Positions 27,857 to 36,918 are shown, numbered from the stretch's first letter. The stretch is DNA of 64,000 bases from Modestobacter caceresii (GCF_000761485.1 NZ_JPMX01000006.1:1-64000); one strand, 5' to 3'. The notes: a model not told the origin generated them from the sequence alone. Program-made: numbers and translations.

Positions 27857-27865
27857 TGTTAGCGT
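27857..27865 (+). promoter_or_regulatory. extended -10 promoter element of thiMED
   Basis: TGTTAGCGT fits the extended -10 pattern TGNTANNNT and lies 6 bases before the riboswitch, placing the transcription start near 27871. No clear -35 box was found. Confidence 0.45.
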
Positions 27866-27870
27866 CGGGA

Positions 27871-27951
27871 GCTGACACGGGGTGTCCCACCGGGGACTGA
27901 GAGCACACCCGTCGAACCTGCTCCAGTTGGTACTGGCGAAGGGATGTCACG
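27871..27951 (+). ncRNA. TPP riboswitch (THI element)
   Basis: The conserved THI blocks are in order: CGGGGTG (27879-27885), ACTGAGA (27896-27902), ACCCGTCGAACCTG (27907-27920) and ACTGGCGAAGGGA (27932-27944). The outer P1 stem is TGACA (27873-27877) with TGTCA (27945-27949). The GAAGGGA block lies about 11 bases before the thiM ATG and can act as its ribosome site, so thiamine pyrophosphate binding should block translation initiation. Confidence 0.92.
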
Positions 27952-27954
27952 GCG

Positions 27955-28749
27955 ATGGACGCCATCGATCTGCGTGCCGCCGGCACGGCGCTGCGCGACT
28001 CCGCACCCCTGGTGCACTGCCTGACCAACACGGTCGTGCAGACGATCACCGCCAACGCGCTGCTGGCGATCGGCGCTGCACCGGCCATGGTCGACGACCC
28101 CGCCGAGGCCGGCGAGTTCGCCGCCGTCGCCTCCGCGGTGCTGGTCAACGTGGGCACGGTGCAGCAGCGCACCGCCGAGGCGATGCGGCTCGCCGCCCGC
28201 ACCGCCGGCGAGGTGGGCACCCCGTGGGTGCTGGACCCGGTGGCCGTCGGCGGGCTCACCTTCCGCACCGAGCTCGCCGCCGACCTGGTCGAGCTGCGCC
28301 CGACCGTCGTCCGGGGCAACGCCTCGGAGGTGCTGGCCCTGGCCGGCGCCGGCAAGGGCGGCCGTGGCGTGGAGAGCACCGACTCCCCGGAGGCCGCGCT
28401 GGAGACGGCGCAGGAGCTGGCCCGCCGGACCGGCGGCGTCGTCGCGGTCAGCGGCCCGGTCGACGTCGTCACCGACGGGGAGCGGGTCGTCCGGGTGGGC
28501 GGCGGCTCCCCGCTGCTCACCCGCACCACCGGCGCCGGCTGCGCGCTGGGCGGCATCGTCGCCGCCTACGCCGCCACCACCGGTGACCCGCTCACCGCCG
28601 TGGTCGCCGCCCACGCGCACGTGGCGCTGGCCGCCGAGGCCGCCGCCGGGCTCGCCGCCGGGCCGGGCACGTTCGCCGCGCTGTGGCTGGACGCGCTGGA
28701 CGCGGTCGACGGCGACGCGCTCGCCCGCGCCGACGTCCGCAGCGCATGA
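27955..28749 (+). CDS. thiM: hydroxyethylthiazole kinase
   Basis: 264 residues, the usual length. [50 protein letters not shown] and TGAGCALGG are the ThiM signatures, the last with the catalytic Cys. It phosphorylates 4-methyl-5-hydroxyethyl-thiazole salvaged from the surroundings. It is the first gene after the TPP riboswitch and its TGA overlaps the thiE ATG. Confidence 0.96.
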   Translation: MDAIDLRAAGTALRDSAPLVHCLTNTVVQTITANALLAIGAAPAMVDDPAEAGEFAAVASAVLVNVGTVQQRTAEAMRLAARTAGEVGTPWVLDPVAVGGLTFRTELAADLVELRPTVVRGNASEVLALAGAGKGGRGVESTDSPEAALETAQELARRTGGVVAVSGPVDVVTDGERVVRVGGGSPLLTRTTGAGCALGGIVAAYAATTGDPLTAVVAAHAHVALAAEAAAGLAAGPGTFAALWLDALDAVDGDALARADVRSA

Positions 28750-29411
28750 GGGCCGGCTTCGACCCGCGGCTCTACCTCGTCACCGACACGCTGCTCTGCG
28801 CGCCCCGGTCGGTGCCCGAGGTGGTCGCCGCCGCCGTCTCCGGTGGGGTGACCGCCGTCCAGGTGCGGGACAAGACCGCCGGCCGGCGCGACCTGCTGGC
28901 CCTCACCCGCGCGGTGCAGGAGGTGCTCCGGCCCACCCCGCACGTGCGGCTGGTCGTCAACGACGCCGTCGACGTCGCGCTGCTCACCGGGGCCGACGGC
29001 GTGCACGTGGGCCAGGACGACCTGCCGGCCACCGACGTCCGGACGCTGCTGGGCCCCGACGCCCTGATCGGCGTCTCCGTCGGCAGCCCGGCCGAGCTGG
29101 ACGAGGTGCTCGCCCTCCCAGCCGGCACCGCCGACCTGGTCGGCCTCAGCCCGGTCTGGTCGACCCCCACCAAGCCGGACGCCGGCGCCGCCCTGGAGCT
29201 CGACGGCACCCGAGCACTGGCCTCCCGCGCCCGCGCCGGGGGCCTGCTGTCGGTGGCCATCGGCGGCATCTCCGCCGCCACGGCCGCCGCGGTGGCCGGC
29301 ACCGGGGTCGACGGCATCTGCGTGGTCTCCGACATCTGCGCCGCCGCCGACCCGGCGGCCGCCGCCCGCACGCTGCGCGCCGCGATGGCCGGGGAGCTGG
29401 TGGCCCGATGA
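28746..29411 (+). CDS. thiE: thiamine-phosphate synthase
   Basis: 221 residues. [52 protein letters not shown] and [15 protein letters not shown] are ThiE motifs. It joins HMP pyrophosphate with thiazole phosphate to make thiamine phosphate, using the products of the genes on both sides. ATGA overlaps occur at both ends, so the operon is tightly coupled. Confidence 0.96.
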   Translation: MRAGFDPRLYLVTDTLLCAPRSVPEVVAAAVSGGVTAVQVRDKTAGRRDLLALTRAVQEVLRPTPHVRLVVNDAVDVALLTGADGVHVGQDDLPATDVRTLLGPDALIGVSVGSPAELDEVLALPAGTADLVGLSPVWSTPTKPDAGAALELDGTRALASRARAGGLLSVAIGGISAATAAAVAGTGVDGICVVSDICAAADPAAAARTLRAAMAGELVAR

Positions 29412-30226
29412 ACGCAGCAGTGGCGCTGACCGTGGCCGGCAGTGACCCCAGCGGCGGCGCCGGCATCCAGGCCGACCTGAAGACCTTCAGCGCGCTCGGC
29501 GTCTACGGCACCGCAGTGCTCACCGCACTCACCGCACAGAACACCCGCGGGGTGACCGGGGTGCACCCGGTGCCGGCCGACTTCGTCGGCGCGCAGCTGG
29601 CCACCCTGCTGGACGACGTGACCGTGCACGCCACCAAGCTCGGCATGCTGGGCACCGCCGACGTCGTGCGGACGGTCGCCGCCGCGCTGGCCGACCGCCC
29701 GGGCGGTCCCGTGGTCTGCGATCCGGTGATGGTGGCGACCAGCGGTGACCGGCTGATCTCGGTGGAGGCGGTGGACGCCGTCCGCACCGACCTGCTGCCG
29801 GTCACGGACCTGCTCACCCCGAACGTGCCCGAGGCCGCGGCCCTGCTGGACGTCGCGCCCGCGACGACGGTCGAGGAGCTGGCCCCGCAGGCCCGCGCGC
29901 TGCTGGAGATGGGGCCGGCGGCGGTGCTGCTCAAGGGCGGGCACCTGGGCGGGGACGAGAGCGTCGACGTGCTGGCGACGGCGGCCGGGGTGCTGGAGAC
30001 CCGGCGGCCGCGGGTGGCGACGACGTCGACCCACGGCACCGGCTGCACGCTGTCCTCGGCGCTCGCGGCGCTGGCCGCCCGCGCACGGCTCGCGGGGGAC
30101 GACCTGGACTGGGCGCCGCTGGTCGACGGGGCCCGGGACTACCTGCAGGCCGCGCTCGAGGCCGGCGAGTCCCTCGGCGTCGGCTCCGGGCACGGTCCGG
30201 TGCACCACTTCGCCGGCCGGTGGTGA
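29408..30226 (+). CDS. thiD: bifunctional hydroxymethylpyrimidine kinase / phosphomethylpyrimidine kinase
   Basis: 272 residues. ALTVAGSDPSGGAGIQADLK, TALTAQNTRGV, VCDPVMVATSG, LTPNVPEAAALL and STHGTGCTLSSALAA are ThiD signatures of the ribokinase family. It phosphorylates HMP twice to HMP pyrophosphate. Together with thiM and thiE it completes salvage of both thiamine halves. No thiC or thiG is present here. It ends 15 bases before a convergent TPR gene. Confidence 0.95.
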   Translation: MNAAVALTVAGSDPSGGAGIQADLKTFSALGVYGTAVLTALTAQNTRGVTGVHPVPADFVGAQLATLLDDVTVHATKLGMLGTADVVRTVAAALADRPGGPVVCDPVMVATSGDRLISVEAVDAVRTDLLPVTDLLTPNVPEAAALLDVAPATTVEELAPQARALLEMGPAAVLLKGGHLGGDESVDVLATAAGVLETRRPRVATTSTHGTGCTLSSALAALAARARLAGDDLDWAPLVDGARDYLQAALEAGESLGVGSGHGPVHHFAGRW

Positions 30227-30241
30227 GCCGAACCCGCTGAC

Positions 30242-31180
30242 TCAGCTGTCGCCGAGGACCTCGCGCAGCACCCGGGCGGCCAGCTCGTCGCCGCCGGCGG
30301 CGGCGATGGAGAAGTGCTCGACGGCGGAGTCGACGTCGCCGGTCTCCAGCAGCAGCACGGCCAGGTTGTGGTGGGCGTGCAGGTCACCGCCCTCGACCCC
30401 GGCCCGGTAGGCGGCCTCGGCGGCGACGGCGTCGTCCAGCTCGTCGCGGTACAGGTTGCCCAACGGGAGCCAGGTGGCGACCTCACCACGGGCCGCGCCC
30501 CGCTCCAGGACAGCCCGGGCCTCCTCGACCCGTCCGGTGCTCCGCAGCAGGTCGGCCAGGCCGGTACGGGCGTGCTGGTGGTGGTCGGCGCCCGCCCGCA
30601 GCTCCGGCTCCAGAGCCCGGTCGTGGCTCTCCTGCCAGCGCCAGCAGGCCAGGGTGGCGCGGGCCACCGGGTTGCCGGCGTCCGCAGCGACCTGCGCCCA
30701 GTGCCAGGCCGCCAGTTGCCGCCCGGACGACCGCAGCAGGTACGCCAGCTCCAGCGCCGCCGGGTGCGCGCCGCGCTCGGCAGCCACCCGGAACGTCCGC
30801 TCGGCCTCGGCCGACCGGTCCTGGCCCTGCAGCGCCACGCTCAGCGCAGCCCAGCCTCCCGGCTCCCCCCGGTCCACCGCGGTGCGGGCGGCGGTCTCCG
30901 CCTCCGACCAGCACCCCAGCCGCAGCAGCGCCCGCGCCAGGTCCAGCCAGGCGTCGTCCTGTCCGGCGTCGGCCGCCCGGCGGTACGCCACGGCGGCCTC
31001 CGCCCAGCGTCCGAGGACGCCCAGGCAGCCGGCCAGGTGGCGGAGGGCGACCGGGTCGCCGTGTGCTGCCGCCGTCCCGAGGAGCTCGACCGCCTGCTCG
31101 TGGTCGCCCAGGTCGGCGAGCGCGCAGCCCCGGTCGACGAGGGCGTCGACGTCGGGGCCGTTCTCGGGGTCCAGGGGCAC
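30242..31180 (-). CDS. tetratricopeptide/Sel1-like repeat protein
   Basis: 312 residues from GTG at 31180. The whole protein is helical repeats: ALADLGDHEQAVELLGTAAAHGD, AEAAVAYRRAADAGQDDAWLDLARALL, AERTFRVAAERGAHPAALELAYLL and so on, about eight TPR or Sel1 units. There is no signal peptide or enzyme domain, so it is likely a cytosolic interaction scaffold. Partners are unknown. The stop faces thiD. Confidence 0.8.
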   Translation of the reverse strand: MPLDPENGPDVDALVDRGCALADLGDHEQAVELLGTAAAHGDPVALRHLAGCLGVLGRWAEAAVAYRRAADAGQDDAWLDLARALLRLGCWSEAETAARTAVDRGEPGGWAALSVALQGQDRSAEAERTFRVAAERGAHPAALELAYLLRSSGRQLAAWHWAQVAADAGNPVARATLACWRWQESHDRALEPELRAGADHHQHARTGLADLLRSTGRVEEARAVLERGAARGEVATWLPLGNLYRDELDDAVAAEAAYRAGVEGGDLHAHHNLAVLLLETGDVDSAVEHFSIAAAGGDELAARVLREVLGDS

Positions 31181-31241
31181 GTCGGCAGTCTGTCGTGATC
31201 ATCGGGTCCGGCGCATGCCCCGAAGGGGCGGGTCCACCCGT

Positions 31242-32576
31242 TCAGGGGGTCCAGTCCGGTGGGTCGGCCGGCTGGAGGTCCGGGTCGTCGGCGGCCAGCG
31301 TGCGCACCGGACCGGGCGTCGTGCGCGGGCCCTCGAACCGGACGGTCACCCGGTTGAGCCCGCTGCCCCACACCCAGCCGGAGCCGAGGTCGGGGTGGAC
31401 GACGTCCTGCCCCGGGTACCAGGCGACGACGGCGGGACCCGGCTCCGGGTCGGCCGGCAGCTCCGCGGGCTCGACCACCTCGACGGGCTCGACCACCTCG
31501 GTGGGCTCGGCGAACAGGTCGCCCTGCGCGTACGGCGACAGCCCCGAGACGCCGACGCCGAGCAGCCGCAGGCCACCGCTGCGGTCCACGGCGCCGAGCA
31601 GCCGGTGGGCGATCTCGGCGATCTGCCGCGGGTCGTCGACGGCGTGGGCCAGCGTTTGCGACCGGGTGAGGGTGCTGAAGTCGTAGCGGCGGACCTTCAG
31701 CGTCACGGTGCGCCCCGAGGTCCCCGAGCGCTGCAGCCGGCTGCCCACCCGGATCGCCAGCGCCTCGATCTCGGTGGCCAGCCGGGCCGGGTCGGTCAGG
31801 TCGCGGGCGAAGGTCTCCTCGGCGCTGACCGACTTGGCCTCCCGGTCGGTGACGACCGGCCGGTCGTCGTCCGCGCGGGCCAGCCGGTAGAGCCCGGCGC
31901 CGTGCGCCTGGCCGACCAGGCTGGTCAGGTCGACCAGCGACAGCCGGTGCAGGTCGCCGATCGTCTTCACCCCGATCTGGGCCAGCCGCTCGGCCGTCGC
32001 CGGCCCGACGCCGCCCAGCGCGCGCACCGGCAGGGGGTGCAGGACGGCGAGCTCCTCCCCGGGCGGGACGACGGTCAGCCCGTCCGGCTTGTCCAGCTCC
32101 GAGCCGATCTTCGCCACCGCCTTGGAGGTGCCGATCCCGACCGACCCGGTGACGCCGCCGGTCGCGACGGCGATCCGGGCCTTGAGGTCGGCCGCCAGCG
32201 CGGTGACGCCGGGGACCGACAGGTCGTGGTCACCGGCGGCCAGGTCGACGTAGGCCTCGTCGATGGAGACCGGCTCGACCAGCGGGGAGAGCTCGCGCAG
32301 CAGCGCCATCACCACCTCCGACGTCCGCCGGTAGGCGGCGAAGCGGCCGCCGAGGAAGGCGGTGCCCGGCGGGCAGAGCCGGCGTGCCTCGGCGGTGGGC
32401 ATGGCGCTGCGGGCGCCGAACGCCCGGGCCTCGTAGGAGGCGGTGGAGACGACGCCGCGGCCGCCCGTTCCCCCGACGACGACCGGGCGGCCGCGCAGCG
32501 AGGGCTTGTCCCGCTGCTCGACGGCGGCGAAGAACGCATCGAGGTCCAGGTGCAGGATGCTGGGCTCCCGACGCAC
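31242..32576 (-). CDS. dinB: DNA polymerase IV (Y family)
   Basis: 444 residues from GTG at 32576. ILHLDLDAFFAAVEQRD and PVSIDEAYVDL hold the catalytic acids, followed by GIGTSKAVAKIGSELDKPDG and the little-finger domain. The last 90 residues are an actinobacterial extension: an acidic EPTEVVEPVEVVEPAEL linker, then a small domain with DVVHPDLGSGWVWG. It performs error-prone lesion bypass. No beta-clamp pentapeptide at the very end and no LexA box upstream were clear to me. Confidence 0.93.
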   Translation of the reverse strand: MRREPSILHLDLDAFFAAVEQRDKPSLRGRPVVVGGTGGRGVVSTASYEARAFGARSAMPTAEARRLCPPGTAFLGGRFAAYRRTSEVVMALLRELSPLVEPVSIDEAYVDLAAGDHDLSVPGVTALAADLKARIAVATGGVTGSVGIGTSKAVAKIGSELDKPDGLTVVPPGEELAVLHPLPVRALGGVGPATAERLAQIGVKTIGDLHRLSLVDLTSLVGQAHGAGLYRLARADDDRPVVTDREAKSVSAEETFARDLTDPARLATEIEALAIRVGSRLQRSGTSGRTVTLKVRRYDFSTLTRSQTLAHAVDDPRQIAEIAHRLLGAVDRSGGLRLLGVGVSGLSPYAQGDLFAEPTEVVEPVEVVEPAELPADPEPGPAVVAWYPGQDVVHPDLGSGWVWGSGLNRVTVRFEGPRTTPGPVRTLAADDPDLQPADPPDWTP

Positions 32577-32611
32577 GCCTCCATGATGCCGCGCCGTGCA
32601 CGGGGGCGGGG

Positions 32612-33532
32612 TCAGCCGCGCGCGACCACCCAGCTCACGCACTGCCCCTGGTTGCGGAACGACGGGTTGTTGAAGCCGGCCCAGCCGCCCTGCTTGCACT
32701 CGTCCTTGCCGGCCGGGGGTGCGGTGTCGGCGGTGCCGTCGCAGTCGCCGTCGATGAAGGTCTCACCGGTCGCCTGGTCCCAGACGGTGAGGCAGTCGTT
32801 GGCCGCGCCGAGCGCCTGGACGTCGTAGGGCGTCTCGTTCACCGCGAAGACGACGATGCCCCACTCGCTGGGCAGGCTCGGGTCGCCCGCGCTGTTGCCG
32901 GCGATCTCGAAGTCGGCCTGCTCGCCGAGGAGGTAGTCGCCCTTGGTGTTCCAGGTGACGTTGCCGGCGATCACCCCGGAGCCGCCGTCGACGTACCCGC
33001 CGGTGCGCAGGGTGTGCAGGGTGTTGCCGGTGACGGTGAGCCCGTCGACGTCGTTGTTGGTCCAGGCGCGGTTGGTGACCCAGCCGCTCATCGGCCCCTG
33101 CTGGACCGGGCCGTGGACCGTGTTGCCGGAGATCGTCACGTCGTCGGCGCCGTTGACCCCGATGAACTCCCCGCGGACCAGGTCGGCGCTGGTCAGCTCG
33201 AGACCGGAGATCGTCGCCCCGCTGCCGGCCGGGGTGACGGTGAAGGTGCGGGCGTTGGTGCCGGTCTGAGTGACCGTCACCCCGGCGTCGGCGGTGATCG
33301 TGACCGCCTTGCCGACCGTGGTGGCACCGGCGACCGTCAGGTCCTCGGTGACCCGGATCGTGTCGCCGGCGGACGCCGCCGACACGGCGGCCGCGAGGGT
33401 CGGGTGGTCGCAGCCGGCGGTGCAGACGGTGAGCTCCTCGGCCGCGGAGGCCACCGAGGGGGTCCCGAGGACGGCGGCGGCGGTGACGACCGCCCCGGCG
33501 AGAACGCGCTTGGACACGGGGACTCCAGTCAT
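32612..33532 (-). CDS. secreted right-handed beta-helix protein
   Basis: 306 residues from ATG at 33532. A Sec signal peptide (SKRVLAGAVVTAAAVLGTPSVASAA) is followed by CTAGCDHPTLAAAVSAASAGDTIRV, the start of many parallel beta-helix surface proteins, and Asn/Gly-rich coils (ISGNTVHG, VTGNTLHTL, IAGNVTWN). The C-terminal segment KDECKQGGWAGFNNPSFRNQGQCVSWVVA has paired Cys and is a cap seen in other secreted actinobacterial proteins (only described, not identified further). Function is unknown; pectate-lyase-like sugar binding is possible. Confidence 0.78.
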   Translation of the reverse strand: MTGVPVSKRVLAGAVVTAAAVLGTPSVASAAEELTVCTAGCDHPTLAAAVSAASAGDTIRVTEDLTVAGATTVGKAVTITADAGVTVTQTGTNARTFTVTPAGSGATISGLELTSADLVRGEFIGVNGADDVTISGNTVHGPVQQGPMSGWVTNRAWTNNDVDGLTVTGNTLHTLRTGGYVDGGSGVIAGNVTWNTKGDYLLGEQADFEIAGNSAGDPSLPSEWGIVVFAVNETPYDVQALGAANDCLTVWDQATGETFIDGDCDGTADTAPPAGKDECKQGGWAGFNNPSFRNQGQCVSWVVARG

Positions 33533-33642
33533 CGGGGGACCTGGACACCGTTTCGCCGGCAGCCGGGGTGGGAGGAAGCTACGGGGGACCGGTGCAACCG
33601 TCAACGACCGGCCCGCACCCGAACAGAGGAGTCCAGATCCGC

Positions 33643-34248
33643 ATGGTCGAGCAGAGCAGCTGGAGCCGGATGTCCCAGGAGGACCCGGCGCACTCCACCG
33701 CCTACGTCGAGCGGTTCCGCCGGCTGGCCGCCCAGGGCACCGACCTGGCGGGGGAGGCGCGGCTGGTCGATGCGCTGCTGCCTCGCGGCGCCCGGGTGCT
33801 GGACGCCGGCTGCGGTCCCGGCCGGGTCGGCGCCGTCCTGTTCGACGCCGGGCACGAGGTGGTCGGGGTGGACGCCGACCCGGTGCTGATCGCCGCCGCC
33901 GAGGCCGACCACCCCGGGCCCCGCTGGCTCGTCGGTGACCTCGCCGAGCTCGACCTCCCCTCCCTGGGCATCACGGACCGGTTCGACGGGATCGTCTGCG
34001 CCGGCAACGTGATGGCCTTCCTCGCACCGAGCACCCGCGGCGAGGTGCTCCGCCGGCTGCGCACCCACCTGCGCCCGGACGGGCGGGCGGCGATCGGCTT
34101 CGGTGCCGGGCGCGGCTACGCCTTCGAGGAGTTCCTGGCCGACGCCGACGCCGCCGGGCTGACCCCCGACGTCCTGCTGTCCACCTGGGACCTGCGGCCC
34201 TACTCCCCGGACGCCGACTTCCTGGTCGCCGTCCTGCGTCCGGCATGA
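33643..34248 (+). CDS. class I SAM-dependent methyltransferase
   Basis: 201 residues from ATG at 33643, with AGAGGAG upstream. VLDAGCGPGRVGAVLFDAGHEVVGVDAD is motif I and post-I for S-adenosylmethionine binding; FDGIVCAGNVMAFL is motif II/III. The substrate is unknown. The stop overlaps the cupin gene start (ATGA). Confidence 0.9.
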   Translation: MVEQSSWSRMSQEDPAHSTAYVERFRRLAAQGTDLAGEARLVDALLPRGARVLDAGCGPGRVGAVLFDAGHEVVGVDADPVLIAAAEADHPGPRWLVGDLAELDLPSLGITDRFDGIVCAGNVMAFLAPSTRGEVLRRLRTHLRPDGRAAIGFGAGRGYAFEEFLADADAAGLTPDVLLSTWDLRPYSPDADFLVAVLRPA

Positions 34249-34703
34249 CCCTGCTGCCGGACCCGGCGACCTTCTCCCGGCGCGACGCCCAGCGCGCGGC
34301 GGGCCGGACCCGGTTCGTCGCCACCGGCGCGCAGACCCGCGGGGACTTCGGGCTGTTCGAGGTGACCATGGCCCCGGGCGGCAGCGGCCCCGGGCCGCAC
34401 CTGCACCGCACGTTCAGCGAGTCCTTCCACGTGCTGGAGGGGTCGCTGGCGGTGCTGGCGAACGGCGAGTGGACGACGGCGCACGCCGGCGACCTGGTCT
34501 ACGTCCCCCGTTCCGGGGTGCACGGCTTCCGGTCGGTGGGCCCGGAGGTCGGAGCCCGCTTCCTCATCCTCTTCACCCCCGGCATCCCGCGGGAGGAGTA
34601 CTTCACCGGGCTGCTGGAGCTGCACGCGAACGGGCGGACCCCGACCCCTGCGGAGATCGACGCGTTCGCGCTCCGGCACGACCAGCTCAACCTGCGGGAC
34701 TGA
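34245..34703 (+). CDS. cupin domain protein
   Basis: 152 residues. GPGPHLHRTFSESFHVLEGSLAVL is cupin motif 1 with its His-His-Glu-type metal ligands, and HAGDLVYVPRSGVHGFRS is motif 2. The protein is a single small beta-barrel, enzyme or sensor unknown. It is translationally coupled to the methyltransferase before it and 8 bases from the DUF488 gene after it, so the three probably form one operon. Confidence 0.85.
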   Translation: MTLLPDPATFSRRDAQRAAGRTRFVATGAQTRGDFGLFEVTMAPGGSGPGPHLHRTFSESFHVLEGSLAVLANGEWTTAHAGDLVYVPRSGVHGFRSVGPEVGARFLILFTPGIPREEYFTGLLELHANGRTPTPAEIDAFALRHDQLNLRD

Positions 34704-34711
34704 ACCCGATC

Positions 34712-35236
34712 GTGCCGCTGCTGACCGTCGGCCACGGGCCCGGGGACCAGGCCCGCCTGCTCGCCCGGCTCGCCGGCGCGGGGGTGGAGCAGCTCGTCGA
34801 CGTCCGGCGGTTCCCGGGCAGCCGGGTCAACCCCGACGTCCGGCGCGAGGCGCTCAGCGAGTGGCTCCCGGCGGCGGGCGTCGCCTACCGCTGGGAGGAG
34901 CGGCTGGGCGGTCGGCGCCGGCTGCCCGCGGACGAGCCGGTCGCCGACGGCTGGTGGACGGTGGCCCAGTTCGCCGCGTACGCCGCGCACACCCGCACCG
35001 CCGAGTTCGCCGACGCCCTGGACGAGGTGCTGGCCGCCGCGGCCGACCGCACGGTGGCGGTGATGTGCAGCGAGAGCGTGTGGTGGCGCTGCCACCGACG
35101 GCTCATCGCGGACGTCGTCGTGCTGGGCCGGGAGCTGCCGGTGGACCACCTGATGCCCGACGGACGGCTGACCCTCCACCGCCCGGCCGAGGGCGCCGTG
35201 CGCGGAGCCGACGGGTCGGTGCGCTGGCCGGGGTGA
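34712..35236 (+). CDS. DUF488 family protein
   Basis: 174 residues from GTG at 34712. LLTVGHG, LVDVRRFPGSRVNPDVRREALSEWL and VMCSESVWWRCHRRLIAD, with its conserved Cys residues, are the DUF488 signature. The fold is unlike known enzymes and its role is unknown. It ends 1 base before the convergent nuclease gene. Confidence 0.85.
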   Translation: MPLLTVGHGPGDQARLLARLAGAGVEQLVDVRRFPGSRVNPDVRREALSEWLPAAGVAYRWEERLGGRRRLPADEPVADGWWTVAQFAAYAAHTRTAEFADALDEVLAAAADRTVAVMCSESVWWRCHRRLIADVVVLGRELPVDHLMPDGRLTLHRPAEGAVRGADGSVRWPG

Positions 35237-35237
35237 G

Positions 35238-36113
35238 TCACTCGCAGGCGGTGCCGTCCCCGTCGCCGTCCATCCGGTCGGACCACCCCGGGTCGCCGCG
35301 GTGCAGGGGTGCCGCGCCGGCTGACCGGGCGGCGTCGCAGTTGGCGAAGGGCTCGACCGCGGTGGACGTTCCCGCGGGAACGTCCACCGGGACCGGCGCG
35401 GTCGACGTCGGGACCGGCTCGCCCGGGCAGGTGTCCAGCACCCGGGCGATGGCGTCGTGCTCGGCCTGGGTGACCCACAGCCCGTAGGTGGCCTTCACCG
35501 CGACCTGGCGGGCGACGTAGGCGCAGCGGTAGCCGCGGTGGGCCGGCAGCCAGGTGGCGGCGTCGCCGTCGCCCTTCTGCCGGTTCGCCGCGTAGTCGAC
35601 GGCCAGCAGGTTGAGCGGGTCGTTGGCGAAGGCGGTGCGCCGGGTCTCGTCCCAGCCGAACGCGCCGGTCTGCCAGCCGTTGCTGAGCGCGACGACGTGG
35701 TCGATGTCGACGCTGCTGCCATCACCCTTCTCGAACGCGATGGTCTGTGCGGTGTACGGGTCGACCAGGGTGCCGCTGACCACCACGCAGTCCTGGGTGC
35801 CCGGCCGGAACTGCTCCTGCGTCAGGTCGCGGGCCAGTACGTCGTTGCGGGTGTCGCAGCCGTTGCGGTCGACGTCGGCCCAGGTGGCGCCGAACTCGTC
35901 ACGGTCGTAACCGGTCTTCACCGCGCGGCCCTTGACCGGGAGGGTGGCCAGCACGTCGGCGGCGGGCTGCCCGGCCGTGGGGGCGCCGGATGTCGACTGC
36001 TGGGCGGCCTCGGAGACGGCGTCCGCGGCCGGGGTCGCTGGGGTGTCGGCCGGCGCGCAGGCGGCGGTGCCGACGACGGCGAGCGCGGCCAGCGCGGTGA
36101 TGCGGTGTTTCAC
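35238..36113 (-). CDS. exported HNH nuclease with C-terminal Excalibur domain (probable lipoprotein)
   Basis: 291 residues. The N-terminus MKHRITALAALAVVGTAAC is a signal with a possible lipobox. Residues about 60-215 are a DUF1524-type HNH nuclease (GYDRDEFGATWADVDRNGCDTRNDVL, VDIDHVVALSNGW with the HNH Asp-His, NDPLNLLAVDYAANRQKGDGDAATWLP). The last 36 residues (FANCDAARSAGAAPLHRGDP to DGDGDGTACE) are an Excalibur calcium-binding domain. The protein probably cuts nucleic acid outside the cell. Homologues of this domain pair are common in actinobacteria. Confidence 0.88.
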   Translation of the reverse strand: MKHRITALAALAVVGTAACAPADTPATPAADAVSEAAQQSTSGAPTAGQPAADVLATLPVKGRAVKTGYDRDEFGATWADVDRNGCDTRNDVLARDLTQEQFRPGTQDCVVVSGTLVDPYTAQTIAFEKGDGSSVDIDHVVALSNGWQTGAFGWDETRRTAFANDPLNLLAVDYAANRQKGDGDAATWLPAHRGYRCAYVARQVAVKATYGLWVTQAEHDAIARVLDTCPGEPVPTSTAPVPVDVPAGTSTAVEPFANCDAARSAGAAPLHRGDPGWSDRMDGDGDGTACE

Positions 36114-36217
36114 GTGGAGCCCCCGGGAGTCGGCCAGCCCCGACGGTAGGTTCCGTGCGGCCCGGATCGGCGGACCTGCCGGGCGCGCCGGGCGACGTGT
36201 CGCCCGGCGCTGGGCGA

Positions 36218-36814
36218 TCAGCCCCGACCACCCCGACCGTTGCCGTTGCCGTTGCCGGTTGCGTCAGCGGTGCTGGCGACCTCGACGGCCTCGGCAGTGT
36301 CGGCCTCGGGGGCGGGCACGGGGGCAGGAGCGGGCTCGTTCTTGCTCGCCTTGTTGCGCGCTGCGGAGGAGACGGCCTCGCCGTGCTCCCGGCCCGTGGC
36401 GAAGCTGGACTTGGCGACCGACGAGACGGCCTGCCCGTGGTTGGCCGGGGCCGACGGCTCGGCCGGCACCTCGGGGGCCGTGGGCTCCTCGGTCCCCTCC
36501 GGCTCCGGCTCGGGCGCCGGCTCGGTGACCGGGTCGGCCGTGGGCTCCTCGGTCTCCGGCGCCTCGGGGGTGGCGGTCGGCTCCGTGGTCTCCGGGGTCA
36601 CGGTCGGGTCACCGACGTCCGTGGGGTCGGTGACGTCGGTGTCCTCCGTGGTGCTGACCTCCGACGTCGTCGGCTCGGCGGCGGCGGTGACCACCTGGGT
36701 GGTCACAGCAGCGCCGCCACCGGCCACGACGACGGCCGTCGCGCCGGCGGCCACCTTGGCGGCCAATGAGGCGGAGAGGGCCTTGGCGAGCAGGCCGGAG
36801 AGGAGCGAGAACAC
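36218..36814 (-). CDS. low-complexity exported or membrane-anchored protein of unknown function
   Basis: 198 residues. A hydrophobic N-terminus (LLAKALSASLAAKVAAGATAVVVAGGGAAV) could be a signal or anchor. Then comes a Thr/Glu/Pro-rich stretch of about 75 residues (TPETTEPTATPEAPETEEPT type), then two related segments NHGQAVSSVAKSSFATG and EHGEAVSSAARNKASK, and a Gly-Asn tail. I do not recognise a family. It is just downstream of dnaB on the same strand, 104 bases away, and the window has no other copy. Confidence 0.6.
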   Translation of the reverse strand: MFSLLSGLLAKALSASLAAKVAAGATAVVVAGGGAAVTTQVVTAAAEPTTSEVSTTEDTDVTDPTDVGDPTVTPETTEPTATPEAPETEEPTADPVTEPAPEPEPEGTEEPTAPEVPAEPSAPANHGQAVSSVAKSSFATGREHGEAVSSAARNKASKNEPAPAPVPAPEADTAEAVEVASTADATGNGNGNGRGGRG

Positions 36815-36918
36815 AGGTGACCTCCAGGTCGTGGATGGAGCGTTGCCTGGAGCATCGGCAGCAGGGCGCCGCAGGTTGAGTCGCCCGGGTCTCGTATCCC
36901 CGATCGAGTGAACGCCGG

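Noticed and set aside
36107-36120. GTTTCACGTGGAGC just before the Excalibur nuclease gene as another parS
   Set aside because: Two mismatches break the dyad, and it overlaps the start region of a gene whose first codons explain the sequence.
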